A DNA stretch of 64,000 nucleotides from Alkalibacterium sp. 20 (GTDB taxonomy: Bacteria > Bacillota > Bacilli > Lactobacillales > Carnobacteriaceae_A). The notes under the pieces were generated by a model that ran no database searches, had not been told where the DNA came from, and saw only the letters and a program-made list of their open reading frames with translations. A program made the translations under genes and the position numbers. The DNA lies in the NCBI RefSeq assembly GCF_001885615.1, contig NZ_LSRN01000078.1:1-64000 (forward strand), written 5' to 3'. Shown here piece by piece: positions 36,820 through 48,481 of this stretch (the stretch's first letter is position 1; each line of letters opens with the position of its first letter).

Positions 36820-37016
36820 GCCCCCTGTCAAGTAGACAGGTAAATAAACAAAATAGTTTGTGCCATGTATGATTACTTTCATGCATGGCTTTTTTCTTAT
36901 GCTGGAATTTTTAATCCCATCTTGAGTGTGACGCGTTTCGTATTATAGAACGCCACATAGCGTTCTATATCCGTTTCTAATGCTTCAAACGTGTCATAGT
37001 TGAGGTAGTCTTAATA
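36820..37016 (-). mobile_element. IS3-family insertion sequence remnant
   Basis: The minus strand encodes about 38 residues of a transposase OrfB C-terminus (YDTFEALETDIERYVAFYNT then KRVTLKMGLKIPA and TAA at 36897-36899), the rve_3 region of IS3-type transposases. Downstream are an internal hairpin terminator (GCCATGTATGA...TCATGCATGGC plus TTTTTT, near 36862-36895) and a probable element end CCCCCTGTCAAGTAGACAG (near 36822-36840). The rest of the element is missing; homology stops near 37010. Confidence 0.8.
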
Positions 37017-37189
37017 GTGGAACGTCAATCATTTGGTGGACACTAAAAAACCATCAAACACCAACTCGGCATATAAAATCACTGAGTTGGCAACAAAAAG
37101 CCTGATTATTCATTATATTGCTTCACCTTTTTTCAGTTGATAAACGTAACTTTCCATATAAATTTAACGGCTATCAAAGCCTATACAAA

Positions 37190-37233
37190 AAAGGAGCTTA
37201 ACTCATATGTTTTCACATGAGTTAAGCTCCTTT
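37190..37233 (-). terminator. Terminator of the 108-residue membrane protein gene
   Basis: A perfect 17-bp stem (AAAGGAGCTTAACTCAT) with a 10-base loop, followed by TTTTTGTATAGG on the minus strand, 18 bases after the stop codon. A second, shorter inverted repeat CCAACTC...GAGTTGG lies at 37061-37090. The remainder of 37017-37189 shows nothing recognisable. Confidence 0.85.
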
Positions 37234-37250
37234 CAAGCTGATACTGCTTG

Positions 37251-37577
37251 CTATCTAAATGAGTAAGATCCTCTTCGTTTCGGTTTGTTTCTCATTTTAT
37301 ATACGATCGGATTGATAACTGCGAGAGCTAAAATAGCCAAAAACATGTAAAAGGTGATGGAATCACCTTCCATAGAAAAATCTTCCAGGAACATATTTTC
37401 AGTCACAATCAAAGCTACCGCAATGAGCGCATGAGTGACAGATACGGCTATGACTGAAAAGAAAGTCACTATGGCATCATGTCCTTTTGGTAGAACAGAT
37501 AAAATCAAAAACAAACCTAGAAAAACAAGAATAAGTCCAAAGACTAAGCGGAATTGTGTAAATACTTCTATATTCAT
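37251..37577 (-). CDS. Small membrane protein of unknown function
   Basis: 108 residues with about three hydrophobic segments (FGLILVFLGLFLILSVL, ITFYMFLAILALAVI and an intermediate one) and a strongly basic C-terminal tail (KMRNKPKRRGSYSFR). AAAGGAG lies at a good distance before ATG 37577 and a strong terminator follows, so it is very likely expressed alone. I do not recognise the family. Confidence 0.75.
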   Translation of the reverse strand: MNIEVFTQFRLVFGLILVFLGLFLILSVLPKGHDAIVTFFSVIAVSVTHALIAVALIVTENMFLEDFSMEGDSITFYMFLAILALAVINPIVYKMRNKPKRRGSYSFR

Positions 37578-37670
37578 AATAATCTCCTTTAAAGTAAGCT
37601 ATCTTATTATTTTACAAGGCTTCCAGCTAAAATACAATGTTAAATCGCATTAATTACTTCTGTTAACTGT

Positions 37671-38366
37671 TTAATAAAACTGCCTCCCGAAATTCCATCC
37701 ACTGATCATTTCAGTAATCGGAACGGCATCGTGAATATCTATATCCGTCAATTCTCTTTGTTCAGACTCAGGCAGTGACAGTGAATCAAAGATAGTGTCT
37801 GGTTCATTATAAAAACCGATTTCTTCAAACCGTTCGTCGGTTAAACTAAACGCAAAGCCGACTAATTCTCGTTCCTCTTCTGTCCAGTTTATTTCGCCCT
37901 GCATTTTGAAAACGAACTGATCCTCGTCACCGTATGTGAAGTAGTGATTTGCTTCTTGTGAACCTGCGTAAGCGTATGAAAATGGGATGCTTACTTTTTC
38001 AGCCTCATACATATCCAGTTCCAGTAAATTATCCTTCAGCGAATTGGAGCGTCTATAGGCTTTGACGATTGCTGGGTCTTCAGAAGTCTCAATCCCAAGA
38101 ATTGACGAATGCGACCGGATCCCCGGCGTGATATATTCATTTTGTTCCACCCAGTGATTGTAAGTGGACTGTCCCCAAGCAAAATAAAGGATGCTGGCCA
38201 GAATGAGTCCCAGGTATCCCCTCGTCACATATTTGCGCATTGGCTTGTTTGGATCTGCATACGAATAAACAAAAACGTAAGCAATAATGAGAAAGAGCAA
38301 AATAATAATGATTAAAGGCATTGTAAAGGTGTAAAACCGTTCTGCTTTCATCCAAAATGAGTACAT
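37671..38366 (-). CDS. Membrane protein of unknown function
   Basis: 231 residues. Two N-terminal membrane segments (FTMPLIIIILLFLIIAYVFV and GYLGLILASILYFAWG) are followed by a soluble, acidic domain of about 150 residues, probably outside the cell. The start at 38366 (MYSFWMKAERF) follows AAGGAG by 7-8 bases; the longer frame from 38444 overlaps the small ORF upstream and has no ribosome site. Family not recognised. Confidence 0.7.
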   Translation of the reverse strand: MYSFWMKAERFYTFTMPLIIIILLFLIIAYVFVYSYADPNKPMRKYVTRGYLGLILASILYFAWGQSTYNHWVEQNEYITPGIRSHSSILGIETSEDPAIVKAYRRSNSLKDNLLELDMYEAEKVSIPFSYAYAGSQEANHYFTYGDEDQFVFKMQGEINWTEEERELVGFAFSLTDERFEEIGFYNEPDTIFDSLSLPESEQRELTDIDIHDAVPITEMISGWNFGRQFY

Positions 38367-38376
38367 TTTTTTCTCC

Positions 38377-38529
38377 TTAATATTTTCCTGAATCGAGCCG
38401 TTCAACCATAGGCAGATAGCGTTTATCACCTGCTTTGAGTTCAATGACGGGCCGATCCGGTCTGTTGTTAAATAATTCTAGGTTCTGTTCGTATTCTTTT
38501 CTAATACTCCAAACGGTTGCCCACGTCAT
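38377..38529 (-). CDS. Possible 50-residue protein, perhaps a frameshifted remnant
   Basis: A 50-codon frame (MTWATVWSIRKEYEQ...MVERLDSGKY) stops 11 bases before the next start, so the two would be co-transcribed. Its ATG has no clear ribosome site. In another frame a short peptide (MNETFKLIAGHYDVG) begins at 38563 and runs into the same region, so this may be one longer gene with a frameshift near 38510. Family unknown. Confidence 0.4.
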   Translation of the reverse strand: MTWATVWSIRKEYEQNLELFNNRPDRPVIELKAGDKRYLPMVERLDSGKY

Positions 38530-38563
38530 AGTGACCGGCTATTAACTTGAAGGTTTCATTCAT

Positions 38564-38834
38564 CACTTATCTTGTCGTGTTATCGTCTTTCTATGTATAT
38601 ATCATTTATCTGTTCAACTAGTTTATCATAGAAAAGCAATAAAAAAAGGCGCTTTTGTCATTTTAAATTAGTTTTATACTCATATTTAGCTTCACCTTTA
38701 TTGTTCACATGGAAATAATAAAAATAGCCGCACCAGACGACTCAGTACACAACGACTGATCGATCTGATACGGTTATTTGTTAAGTTTCACTTTAAAAAA
38801 TTCACATCAAGATTTCTTTTTATCAAGAATCATC
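38564..38834. other. Intergenic stretch with no recognised gene
   Basis: An A/T-rich spacer after the arsA gene end. I see no ORF with a ribosome site and no strong terminator; only a weak AAAAAAAGGCGCTTTT hairpin near 38641-38657. Confidence 0.5.
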
Positions 38835-40374
38835 TTAGTTCAAGATGGTTGTCAGTGCTTTGCCTTTTAATTCCTCTGAGCTCCATTCCACTACCGCAAA
38901 ATGATTGTTGGATACTTCTGCCACTTTGTCGATCCAACCTTTTTCACTTTGGGCGCGGGCAAGCAGGATTTCATTTGTTGTCCCGCTGGAGAGCATGCTT
39001 TGATTGACGACCCACCATGTATGAGCAATGCCGGCACGGTCCAAATCATCCTGCAACCTTAGCGATTCATAAACAGGTGTGTTTTCCGGTAATGTCACCA
39101 TAATCACTTCTGTCTGCTCTCTGTCTTGAAGCATAGGCAATAATTTTCTTATTGATTCAGGTACTTCGCCCGAGCTACGCTCTACCTCTTTCGCATAACT
39201 CTGAGAGGATTCGGGTAACAAGAGCGTATGTCCTGTTGGGGCCGTATCGATCACGACAACGTCACAATCGTCATCCATCACGATTTCTGCAAATCTTCTG
39301 AACACGGCTATTTCCTGGGTACAAGGAGAACGCAAGTCTTCTTCAACATAGGCCAAGTCGTCACCTGACATCGTTTTGCGTGCGTTTGTAAGAACTTCTT
39401 CCTGATAGTCTGCCAGTTCTTTCTTTTCATCGATTCGACTCATTTTGATTTGACTGGATTCTTCAAAAACATGTTCCAGATGTGCAGCAGGATCCGTCGT
39501 AGCTAAATGCACTTTTTTCCCTTTGGAAGCTAAGCCCAGCGCTAACGTTGCTGCTATCGTGGTTTTACCAACACCACCTTTACCCATCGTGAATACGACA
39601 CGTTTGTTGGATTTGACCAGATCATCGACCACTTTATTTAAACGCGGAAACTCTGTTTTTTCCACTGTCGAAAGATTAGGAGCTTCTTGATTTTCTTCCA
39701 AAAGCTTACGCAATTTCTCAATTCCAGTAATGTCATACGGACGTAAGGGAATACTCCAAGTTGGAAATCCTTTCAAGTTTTCCGGCATTTGACGCAAGGC
39801 TTTCTGTTGCTCATCAACTAACTTTTGAGAAGCCGAATCTGTTGGATAGTTTAATAAACCATTTACGATAAGCTTCTGATTTTGAACACCTAGTATGTTC
39901 AGTTCTTCCGATGCACGACCGGCTTCAAGCAGCGGACCTTCTTGAGGACGAGTGACCAACATAAGCGTTGTTTTTGTGCTGTCTCCCAACGTTTCAATTG
40001 CCTGTTTATAGCTTTGTTTTTTTTCGCCGAGTCCCGACAGTTGACCCATGCAGGAAACACCTGTGGTATTCTCATCTAAAAAGTCGTTCCAGGCAGAAGG
40101 CAATTGCAGCATACGCAGTGTGTGACCTGTCGGTGCCGTATCAAATAGTATAAAATCATAATTTTCAGAAACCTCTTTATCAGTTAAGAAACCCGCGAAC
40201 TCATTGAAAGAAGCAATTTCAACGGTACACGACCCCATCAACTGTTCTTCCATATTCGCTATCGGCCAATAAAACTGCCGTAGCACAAGCGATGGATGTC
40301 TTTCCGACACCGCCTTTTCCTGTAAAGAATAAATACTTGGTTAATTTATCTGCATTTGGTAAATATGTTTCCAT
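38835..40374 (-). pseudogene. arsA: arsA, arsenical pump ATPase, disrupted by an internal deletion
   Basis: ArsA normally has two P-loop halves and about 580 residues and powers ArsB-mediated arsenite/antimonite export. Here the N-terminus METYLPNADKLTKYLFFTGK plus GGVGKTSIACATAVLLADS starts at ATG 40374, but after ADS the sequence jumps straight to NMEEQLMGSCTVEIASFNEF, which normally follows about 60 residues later. The join (near 40255-40265) also shifts frame, so the N-terminal frame ends at TGA 40219-40221. The remaining open frame (from 40310) lacks the first P-loop in frame. It keeps FDTAPTGHTLRMLQLP, the second P-loop MGKGGVGKTTIAATLALGL and IDTAPTGHTLLL. Probably inactive. The arsD gene upstream is intact. 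Confidence 0.88.
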
Positions 40375-40394
40375 TTATTATAAGTCCTTTCTAA

Positions 40395-40787
40395 TTAACA
40401 GCAACCTGAATCCGAACCGCCGCAACAGTCTTCATTGGATCCTCCACAGCATTCTTTGTCTGATGATCCTGCCATGACAAATTTCACTTCCATATAATCC
40501 GAAATTTCTTCTAAGGTAGGATATTCGCCTGTCTTCTTCACTTCACCATTGACCAGTGTAATCGGTAATGCTTCAGACTGCTTTTCTTGAAGGATGGCCG
40601 TTACGTTTTCATTATTTACGAACGCTTGTGTATCACCGGACAAGTTGTACCTCACTGCTTCATAGCCGTCAATTGTGTTCACTGTAGTTACTAATGAAGT
40701 GATCATCATCAAGTCGTCATTCGCGGATGGACCGCAAACCCCCGTACTGCAGCATAATGCCGGTTCAAATATTTCTAATTTAATCAT
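40395..40787 (-). CDS. arsD: Arsenite metallochaperone ArsD
   Basis: A 130-residue protein that binds As(III)/Sb(III) and hands it to ArsA. The start IKLEIFEPALCCSTGVCGPS carries the conserved cysteines (12, 13 and 18) and the GVCGPS motif. The C-terminus has additional cysteine pairs (KECCGGSNEDCCGGSDSGCC, a near-repeat of CCGGS units). It sits 20 bases upstream of the broken arsA. No arsR, arsB or arsC is visible, so the partner pump is elsewhere or lost. Confidence 0.92.
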   Translation of the reverse strand: MIKLEIFEPALCCSTGVCGPSANDDLMMITSLVTTVNTIDGYEAVRYNLSGDTQAFVNNENVTAILQEKQSEALPITLVNGEVKKTGEYPTLEEISDYMEVKFVMAGSSDKECCGGSNEDCCGGSDSGCC

Positions 40788-40919
40788 CTGATTTTCTCCT
40801 TTTATCTTTGTGTTTTTTGTATATAGAAAGTTGTCTATGTTTAGTGTAGAACCTTATTTACACTTAATCAAGTGATTTCAAGAGAATCTTGTATGGATTC
40901 TCTTTTTTAGGTACGTCGA

Positions 40920-41090
40920 TTATTTATCCATGTCAGACACTCTTTTTAAAGTTATTTCTATTTCTCTTAACGACTCGGCCTGTGACTGGCTTGATTTAAC
41001 TATAGATATCAGAGCATACACTAATAGAACAATAATCGAAATCGCAAAAATGAAACTAAGTAACGGTAGTAAATAAAATAGGGGACTCAT
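40920..41090 (-). CDS. Small single-span membrane protein
   Basis: A 56-residue peptide with one long hydrophobic segment (YLLPLLSFIFAISIIVLLVY) and a charged, helical C-terminal tail (SQAESLREIEITLKRVSDMD). The start at 41090 is supported by GAGGAGGGG 4-5 bases upstream; a longer frame from 41186 crosses a hairpin and lacks a site. Unknown family. It looks like the short membrane proteins with a cytoplasmic coiled tail common in Firmicutes. Confidence 0.7.
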   Translation of the reverse strand: MSPLFYLLPLLSFIFAISIIVLLVYALISIVKSSQSQAESLREIEITLKRVSDMDK

Positions 41091-41129
41091 ATTTCCCCTC
41101 CTCTCAAACTTAATGACATTTAAAGTAGT

Positions 41130-41153
41130 CATACTCGTCTTTGGACGAGTATG
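41130..41153. terminator. Hairpin upstream of the small membrane protein gene
   Basis: A perfect 10-bp stem CATACTCGTC/GACGAGTATG with a 4-base loop. No long T run follows on either strand. It lies between the GNAT gene end and the small gene start. Confidence 0.45.
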
Positions 41154-41220
41154 TTCTGAAACGAAGCACTCATTCGGTATACTCAAAAAAAAACCTGTTT
41201 GAACGAGGCCACTTTACCTA

Positions 41221-41694
41221 CTAAAACTCTTTATAAAACCAGGTGTCACAGGCGTTATGTTCCGAGCCCTTAATCGGAGCATTCAACTTTTTGAAGCCAT
41301 ATTTTTCGTAAAGCTTGTTCGCTTCTTTTAAAGAGGCAAAGGTGTCGATGTAACACGATTTATAATGCTCTTCTGCAAAATCGAGAGCTTTTCCCATCAA
41401 TAAATGAGCATAGCCGCTTCCTTGTTCTTCATCACGAATGTAGAGTTTCTGCAGCTCCCCAACTGTTTCACTTTCTCCAAACGGACCGATCCCACACCCA
41501 CCGATCACTCGTCCATCTTTTTCCAGTACCCAGTAAGATCGCTTAAGTTCTTGATAGTAGTCGTACAAAGAAAATAAATACGGATCAAAATAAGCGGTCC
41601 CCGGTAAATTCAATCCTCGGCTTTTTAAAGAAGCTTGTACAATTTCTCCCACCACTTGATTATCTTTTTCTTCAATCGATCGCATTTTAACCAT
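41221..41694 (-). CDS. GNAT-family N-acetyltransferase
   Basis: 157 residues of the GNAT fold. It has VIGGCGIGPFG (beta 4), LQKLYIRDEEQGSGYAHLLM (acetyl-CoA pyrophosphate-binding loop, here DEEQGSG instead of the usual Q/RxxGxG/A) and the C-terminal SLKEANKLYEKYGFKKL. The start at 41694 is chosen because GGGGGAGAG lies just upstream. The gene is divergent from the ABC transporter at 41830. The acceptor substrate is unknown. Confidence 0.85.
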   Translation of the reverse strand: MVKMRSIEEKDNQVVGEIVQASLKSRGLNLPGTAYFDPYLFSLYDYYQELKRSYWVLEKDGRVIGGCGIGPFGESETVGELQKLYIRDEEQGSGYAHLLMGKALDFAEEHYKSCYIDTFASLKEANKLYEKYGFKKLNAPIKGSEHNACDTWFYKEF

Positions 41695-41829
41695 AGACTC
41701 TCTCCCCCTTTTCTTATATGCGAGTATACCTTTTCTAAATGAACTCTGCAATAATTCCTGAGCGTATTATTATAGAAATATACATACAGTTTGTTATACT
41801 CAATGGATGAAAAATGAGGAGGGTTTGCA

Positions 41830-42795
41830 ATGATACGCTTTGAAAATATAACCAAACGTTATAATGATACAGCAGTGGTTTCTGATTTCAATTTAGTAAT
41901 CAATAAAGGCGAATTTTTTGTCTTGATTGGTCCAAGTGGGAGCGGTAAAACAACCACTTTAAAAATGATCAATAAATTAATCAAATTATCAGAAGGCACT
42001 TTATTTATAGAAGAGAAAAAAATAAGCGAATACGATATCCAGGAATTGAGATGGAATATCGGTTATGTCTTACAGCAGATTGCTCTATTCCCAAACATGA
42101 CGGTGGAAGAAAACATCACGATTGTTCCAGAGATGAAGAAGTGGTCTAAAGAAGACATGCACAACCGTGTGACTGAATTACTTGAGAGTGTCGATTTAGA
42201 TCCGGAGAAGTATCGAGGCAGAAAAACGTCCGAACTATCTGGTGGTGAGCAACAGCGTATCGGCGTACTTAGAGCCCTTGCGGCTGATCCAGATATTATA
42301 TTGATGGATGAACCCTTTAGCGCGTTGGACCCTATAACCCGCAACAGTCTTCAACAAGATGTCATGAAACTACAGCGAAAATTCAAAAAAACAGTGGTTT
42401 TCGTCACTCATGATATGCAGGAAGCCATTCAGTTAGGCGACCGCATTTGTGTAATGAATCAAGGGAGAATAGAACAAGTGGGGACGGCCGATGAAATTTT
42501 GAAAAAACCAGCCAACGACTTCGTTGAAGAGTTTCTTCGCACCGGCTTGCCTTATTATGATGGAGAAAAAACGGTTAAGACTTTTATTGAAAAAGGCTTC
42601 TATACCAAAGACGAATCATTTTTTGAAGAGACCCTTAACCTGAGCGATTCACTCGATGATTTAATTCTTGCATTAGCTCGCGTGAATACATTGAAAGTGA
42701 TTACTGATAAAGAGCCTTTATATATATCCAGAGAGCAACTGATTCATTACTTTGCAGACGATATAGATGCTAAAGAGCAGGAGGAGAAAGCATGA
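41830..42795 (+). CDS. Osmoprotectant/ergothioneine-type ABC transporter ATP-binding protein
   Basis: The ATPase of a quaternary-amine-type importer (OpuCA/EgtUA-like). Walker A GPSGSGKTT (near 36), Q-loop LQQIALFPNMTVEEN, signature LSGGEQQRIGVLRAL (near 137), Walker B IILMDEPFSALD and VTHDMQEAIQLGDRI. The C-terminal extension (about 240-321) may be a regulatory region; classical tandem CBS motifs are not obvious. GAGGAGGG precedes ATG 41830. It overlaps the next gene by 4 bases (ATGA), so the two are translationally coupled. Confidence 0.9.
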   Translation: MIRFENITKRYNDTAVVSDFNLVINKGEFFVLIGPSGSGKTTTLKMINKLIKLSEGTLFIEEKKISEYDIQELRWNIGYVLQQIALFPNMTVEENITIVPEMKKWSKEDMHNRVTELLESVDLDPEKYRGRKTSELSGGEQQRIGVLRALAADPDIILMDEPFSALDPITRNSLQQDVMKLQRKFKKTVVFVTHDMQEAIQLGDRICVMNQGRIEQVGTADEILKKPANDFVEEFLRTGLPYYDGEKTVKTFIEKGFYTKDESFFEETLNLSDSLDDLILALARVNTLKVITDKEPLYISREQLIHYFADDIDAKEQEEKA

Positions 42796-44312
42796 GTGCA
42801 CTTATAGAAACATTCCAGCAGCGCCAGCAAGATGTATGGACAGCACTTATTGAACATATGCAATTGTCTTTCATTTCTCTGTTGGTCGCAGTGTTAATCG
42901 CTGTGCCTTTGGGTATCTTTTTAATGAATCACAAAAAAATCGCTGAACCAATCATTCAAGTTACCGCTATTTTCCAGACGATTCCTTCCCTGGCTATTTT
43001 AGGACTGCTCATTCCCTTTGTAGGTATCGGCTCAGTACCGGCAATCATTGCTTTAACGATTTATGCCTTACTGCCTATCTTACGAAATACGTATACCGGT
43101 TTAACAGGCATCGACCCCTCACTCAACGAAGCTGCCGATGCCATGGGGATGGATCGTTCCAGAAAATTGAGAAAAGTTCAATTACCTCTGGCGTTACCCG
43201 TCATTATGGCCGGTATTCGGACCGCGACCGTTTTAATTATCGGAACAGCCACCGTTGCCGCTCTGATTGGTGCAGGTGGTTTGGGAAGTCTGATTCTGTT
43301 GGGTATTGATAGAGGCAACAACTACTTAATTATTTTGGGTGCTGTCCCAGCAGCCTTACTGGCCATCCTTTTTGACCGATTGCTGAGCTATTTACAGCAT
43401 ACTTCGTTCAGAAAAACGGTTATCGTTCTTAGTTCAGCCATAGTCATTATCGGTGGATTACTCATTCTTCCACTGTTCACCGCGGATGATGATGATCTAG
43501 TCATTGCCGGTAAATTAGGCTCCGAACCGGAGATTTTGATGAACGTCTATAAACTCTTGATCGAACAGGAAACAGATTTAACCGCCGTAGTGGAACCGAA
43601 CTTTGGTAAAACGACCTTTATCTTCAACGCCTTACGCTCAGGAGAAATTGATATTTACACTGAGTTTACAGGTACCGTTCTAACCAACTTTTTTGATGAA
43701 ATACCTGAACCGGGAACTTCTAAAGAGGCCGTCTATGAAGACGCTAGAGACCGGCTCCAGGAAACACACGACATGTCGTTGCTTGAACCGATGGCATTCA
43801 ATAACACGTATGCCCTAGCAACAACGTCAGAATTTGCGGAAGAACACGGTATTGAAACAATTTCTGATTTGGCTCCGGTATCCAACTTAGTCAATGCCGG
43901 ATTTACTATCGAATTTAGTGACCGGCAAGATGGCTATCCAGGCATCCAGAACATGTACGGCTTCTCATTCGGAAATTTTATTACAATGGAAGCACCACTG
44001 AGGTATGACGCAATTGAAAGTGAAGACGTCAACCTTATTGATGTATACAGTACAGACAGTCAAATCGCCGAGTATGACTTGGTCGTGCTGGAAGATGATC
44101 AGGAATTGTTCCCGCCTTATCAGGGTGCACCTTTGATGATGACGGAATTGACAGAAGAATATCCTGAAATTGAAGAGGTGTTATCTGTTTTGAGCGGACG
44201 AATCGATGATGATCAGATGCGTGAAATGAATTACCAAGTCGATTTCGAAGACCGTCCAGCAGAAGATGTGGCACGAGACTTTTTAATTGAAGAAGGACTG
44301 CTCGAAGATTAA
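42792..44312 (+). CDS. Fused permease and substrate-binding protein of the same ABC transporter
   Basis: A 506-residue fusion. The permease part (about 1-215) has the EAA loop SLNEAADAMGMDRSRKLRKV and ends with a membrane segment (VIVLSSAIVIIGGLLILPLF). The extracellular binding domain (about 235-506) begins VIAGKLGSEPEILMNVYKLL and includes NFGKTTFIFNALRSGEIDIY and TEFTGTV. This architecture and length are shared by betaine/carnitine/choline transporters and by EgtU, the ergothioneine importer described in Streptococcus. I cannot tell the two apart from motifs alone. Either osmoprotection or low-molecular-weight thiol uptake would fit this organism. Confidence 0.87.
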   Translation: MSALIETFQQRQQDVWTALIEHMQLSFISLLVAVLIAVPLGIFLMNHKKIAEPIIQVTAIFQTIPSLAILGLLIPFVGIGSVPAIIALTIYALLPILRNTYTGLTGIDPSLNEAADAMGMDRSRKLRKVQLPLALPVIMAGIRTATVLIIGTATVAALIGAGGLGSLILLGIDRGNNYLIILGAVPAALLAILFDRLLSYLQHTSFRKTVIVLSSAIVIIGGLLILPLFTADDDDLVIAGKLGSEPEILMNVYKLLIEQETDLTAVVEPNFGKTTFIFNALRSGEIDIYTEFTGTVLTNFFDEIPEPGTSKEAVYEDARDRLQETHDMSLLEPMAFNNTYALATTSEFAEEHGIETISDLAPVSNLVNAGFTIEFSDRQDGYPGIQNMYGFSFGNFITMEAPLRYDAIESEDVNLIDVYSTDSQIAEYDLVVLEDDQELFPPYQGAPLMMTELTEEYPEIEEVLSVLSGRIDDDQMREMNYQVDFEDRPAEDVARDFLIEEGLLED

Positions 44313-44376
44313 AGATAATATGAGAAAAGAAACCAACTATAAATCGGTTAATTAAGTGAATAGTTTGTGTTAAGTG

Positions 44377-44423
44377 AAAGCAGTTCAGCCTGTACTTCAG
44401 GTCTTGGACTGCTTTTTATTATA
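44377..44423 (+). terminator. Terminator of the fused ABC transporter operon
   Basis: A bulged stem AAAGCAGTTCA...TGGACTGCTTT, with inner CCTG/CAGG, followed by TTTTATTAT. It lies 65 bases after the stop codon. Confidence 0.7.
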
Positions 44424-46544
<2,121 letters not shown>

Positions 46545-46578
46545 TGACTATAAATCTATCGAGATAGGTGTGAACCGA

Positions 46579-48135
46579 GTGAGTTCAATAATTGATACAA
46601 CAACATTAGAAAAATTAGTCGTATTAGATTTTGGGAGCCAGTACAACCAGTTGATTACACGCCGTATAAGAGAGTTTGGCGTGTATTCCGAGCTGCTTCC
46701 TCACACGACGACCGCAGAAGAACTGAAAAACATGAACGTCAAAGGTATCATCTTTTCCGGTGGACCGATGAGCGTGTACGACGAGAATGCTTTCTCCGTT
46801 GACCCTAAAATCTTTGAGCTGGGTATCCCGATTTTAGGTATTTGTTACGGCATGCAACTGATGTCGTATCTGCTTGGCGGTGAAGTCCGTCCAAGTCAAA
46901 ATCGTGAATACGGAAAAGCTGAAATCAGTATAAAAGACCGAACGGCTGACCTCTTCACTTCACTGGAAGAAACTGAGAACGTCTGGATGAGTCACGGCGA
47001 TTACGTGACCTCTCCCCCAGAAGGTTTCACAGTAACCGCAGCGAATGAACATTGTCCCATCAGTGCCATCCAGCACGCCGGCAAGAACTTCCATGGTGTT
47101 CAGTTCCATCCTGAAGTCGGTCATACTGAACACGGCAATGAACTCTTGCGCAACTTTGCGTTCAATGTCTGTGAATGTACAGGCAACTGGACCATGCAGA
47201 ACTTTATTGATATGGAAGTTGAAAAAATCAGAGAACTAGTCGGCGATAGCAAAGTACTGCTCGGCCTGTCCGGCGGCGTCGATTCAAGTGTCGTAGCTGT
47301 TTTATTAAATAAAGCCATCGGTGACCAGCTGACCTGTATCTTTGTTGATCACGGTCTACTCCGCAAAAACGAAGGTGATCAGGTCATGGATAGTTTGGAA
47401 GGCAAATTTGGCTTGAAGATCATTCGCGTCGATGCCAAAGAACGGTTCTTAAGTAAACTGGAAGGCGTATCCGATCCGGAACAAAAACGTAAAGTCATCG
47501 GGAATGAATTCATTTATGTTTTCAATGATGAAGCGACCAAACTGGACGGCATCGACTTCCTGGCACAAGGAACGCTTTACACCGATGTCATCGAAAGTGG
47601 GACAGCCACGGCTGAAACCATCAAATCCCACCATAACGTTGGCGGATTGCCTGATGACATGGCCTTTAAACTGATCGAACCCTTGAACACCTTATTTAAA
47701 GATGAAGTCCGCAAACTGGGACTGGAACTCGACATGCCTGGATCACTCGTGTGGCGCCAGCCTTTCCCGGGACCCGGTTTAGGTATTCGTGTGATTGGAG
47801 AAATCACAGAAGAAAAACTGGAAATCGTCAGAGAAAGTGACGCCATTTTACGCGACGAAATTAAAAAAGCCGGCTTGGACCGCGACATCTGGCAATACTT
47901 CACGGTCTTACCTGGCTTCAAGAGTGTCGGTGTCATGGGTGACAGTCGTACTTATGACTATACAGTCGGCGTTCGAGCCATCACCTCTGTTGACGGCATG
48001 ACCGCAGATTTCGCCCGCATCCCATGGGACGTTCTGCAGAAGATATCCGTTCGAATCGTAAACGAAGTGAAACACGTCAACCGTATCGTGTATGACATAA
48101 CGAGCAAGCCACCTTCCACAGTTGAGTGGGAATAA
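46579..48135 (+). CDS. guaA: GMP synthase (glutamine-hydrolysing)
   Basis: Converts XMP to GMP with glutamine and ATP. The glutamine-amidotransferase domain has [18 protein letters not shown], the catalytic cysteine in GICYGMQLM (near 90) and [10 protein letters not shown]. The ATP-pyrophosphatase domain has the P-loop [14 protein letters not shown] (near 232) and the dimerisation region ends PPSTVEWE. The start GTG at 46579 ([12 protein letters not shown]) gives 518 residues, the usual length. AGGTG lies 8 bases upstream; GTG 46570 is an alternative. The longer frame from 46471 would run inside guaB and is rejected. Confidence 0.96.
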   Translation: MSSIIDTTTLEKLVVLDFGSQYNQLITRRIREFGVYSELLPHTTTAEELKNMNVKGIIFSGGPMSVYDENAFSVDPKIFELGIPILGICYGMQLMSYLLGGEVRPSQNREYGKAEISIKDRTADLFTSLEETENVWMSHGDYVTSPPEGFTVTAANEHCPISAIQHAGKNFHGVQFHPEVGHTEHGNELLRNFAFNVCECTGNWTMQNFIDMEVEKIRELVGDSKVLLGLSGGVDSSVVAVLLNKAIGDQLTCIFVDHGLLRKNEGDQVMDSLEGKFGLKIIRVDAKERFLSKLEGVSDPEQKRKVIGNEFIYVFNDEATKLDGIDFLAQGTLYTDVIESGTATAETIKSHHNVGGLPDDMAFKLIEPLNTLFKDEVRKLGLELDMPGSLVWRQPFPGPGLGIRVIGEITEEKLEIVRESDAILRDEIKKAGLDRDIWQYFTVLPGFKSVGVMGDSRTYDYTVGVRAITSVDGMTADFARIPWDVLQKISVRIVNEVKHVNRIVYDITSKPPSTVEWE

Positions 48136-48142
48136 AACAAAT

Positions 48143-48190
48143 AAGAGCTAGAAATCCTTTTTAATCAAAGGGTTTCTAGCTCTTTTTTTT
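48143..48190 (+). terminator. Terminator of the guaB-guaA operon
   Basis: A long stem AAGAGCTAGAAATCC paired with GGGTTTCTAGCTCTT (one wobble/mismatch), followed by TTTTTTTT, immediately after the guaA stop. Confidence 0.9.
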
Positions 48191-48481
48191 ATTCCATAAG
48201 TAATACCTTACAATAAGATTATTAACAGGAATAATCGAATTTTTGTTTTCTTAAAAGAAATTATTCCATTTATATCCTATGTAAACGTTCTACTTTAGTA
48301 TATACAAAAAATAACTAAAATGGCAGTCTGATAATATCTTCATAATTATGCTGCACTATAAATATATATCAATATGTTGTTATACTTATTTATATTCAAG
48401 GAGGTACAGAAATAAAGGCTGACTCGTTTAAATTAACGAAGATAAACGAAAACTCTACACTTTGCTTTTTTGAGTATCAAA
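48191..48481 (+). other. Intergenic region with an orphan ribosome site
   Basis: A/T-rich. A perfect AAGGAGGT (48398-48405) preceded by TATACT-like and TTATATT-like elements is followed at a normal distance by ATA (48412), not by ATG. The frame then stays open (KADSFKLTKINENSTLCFFEYQ) and runs into the opposite-strand nuclease gene. It could be the stump of a lost gene or a start with a mutated codon. Confidence 0.45.
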
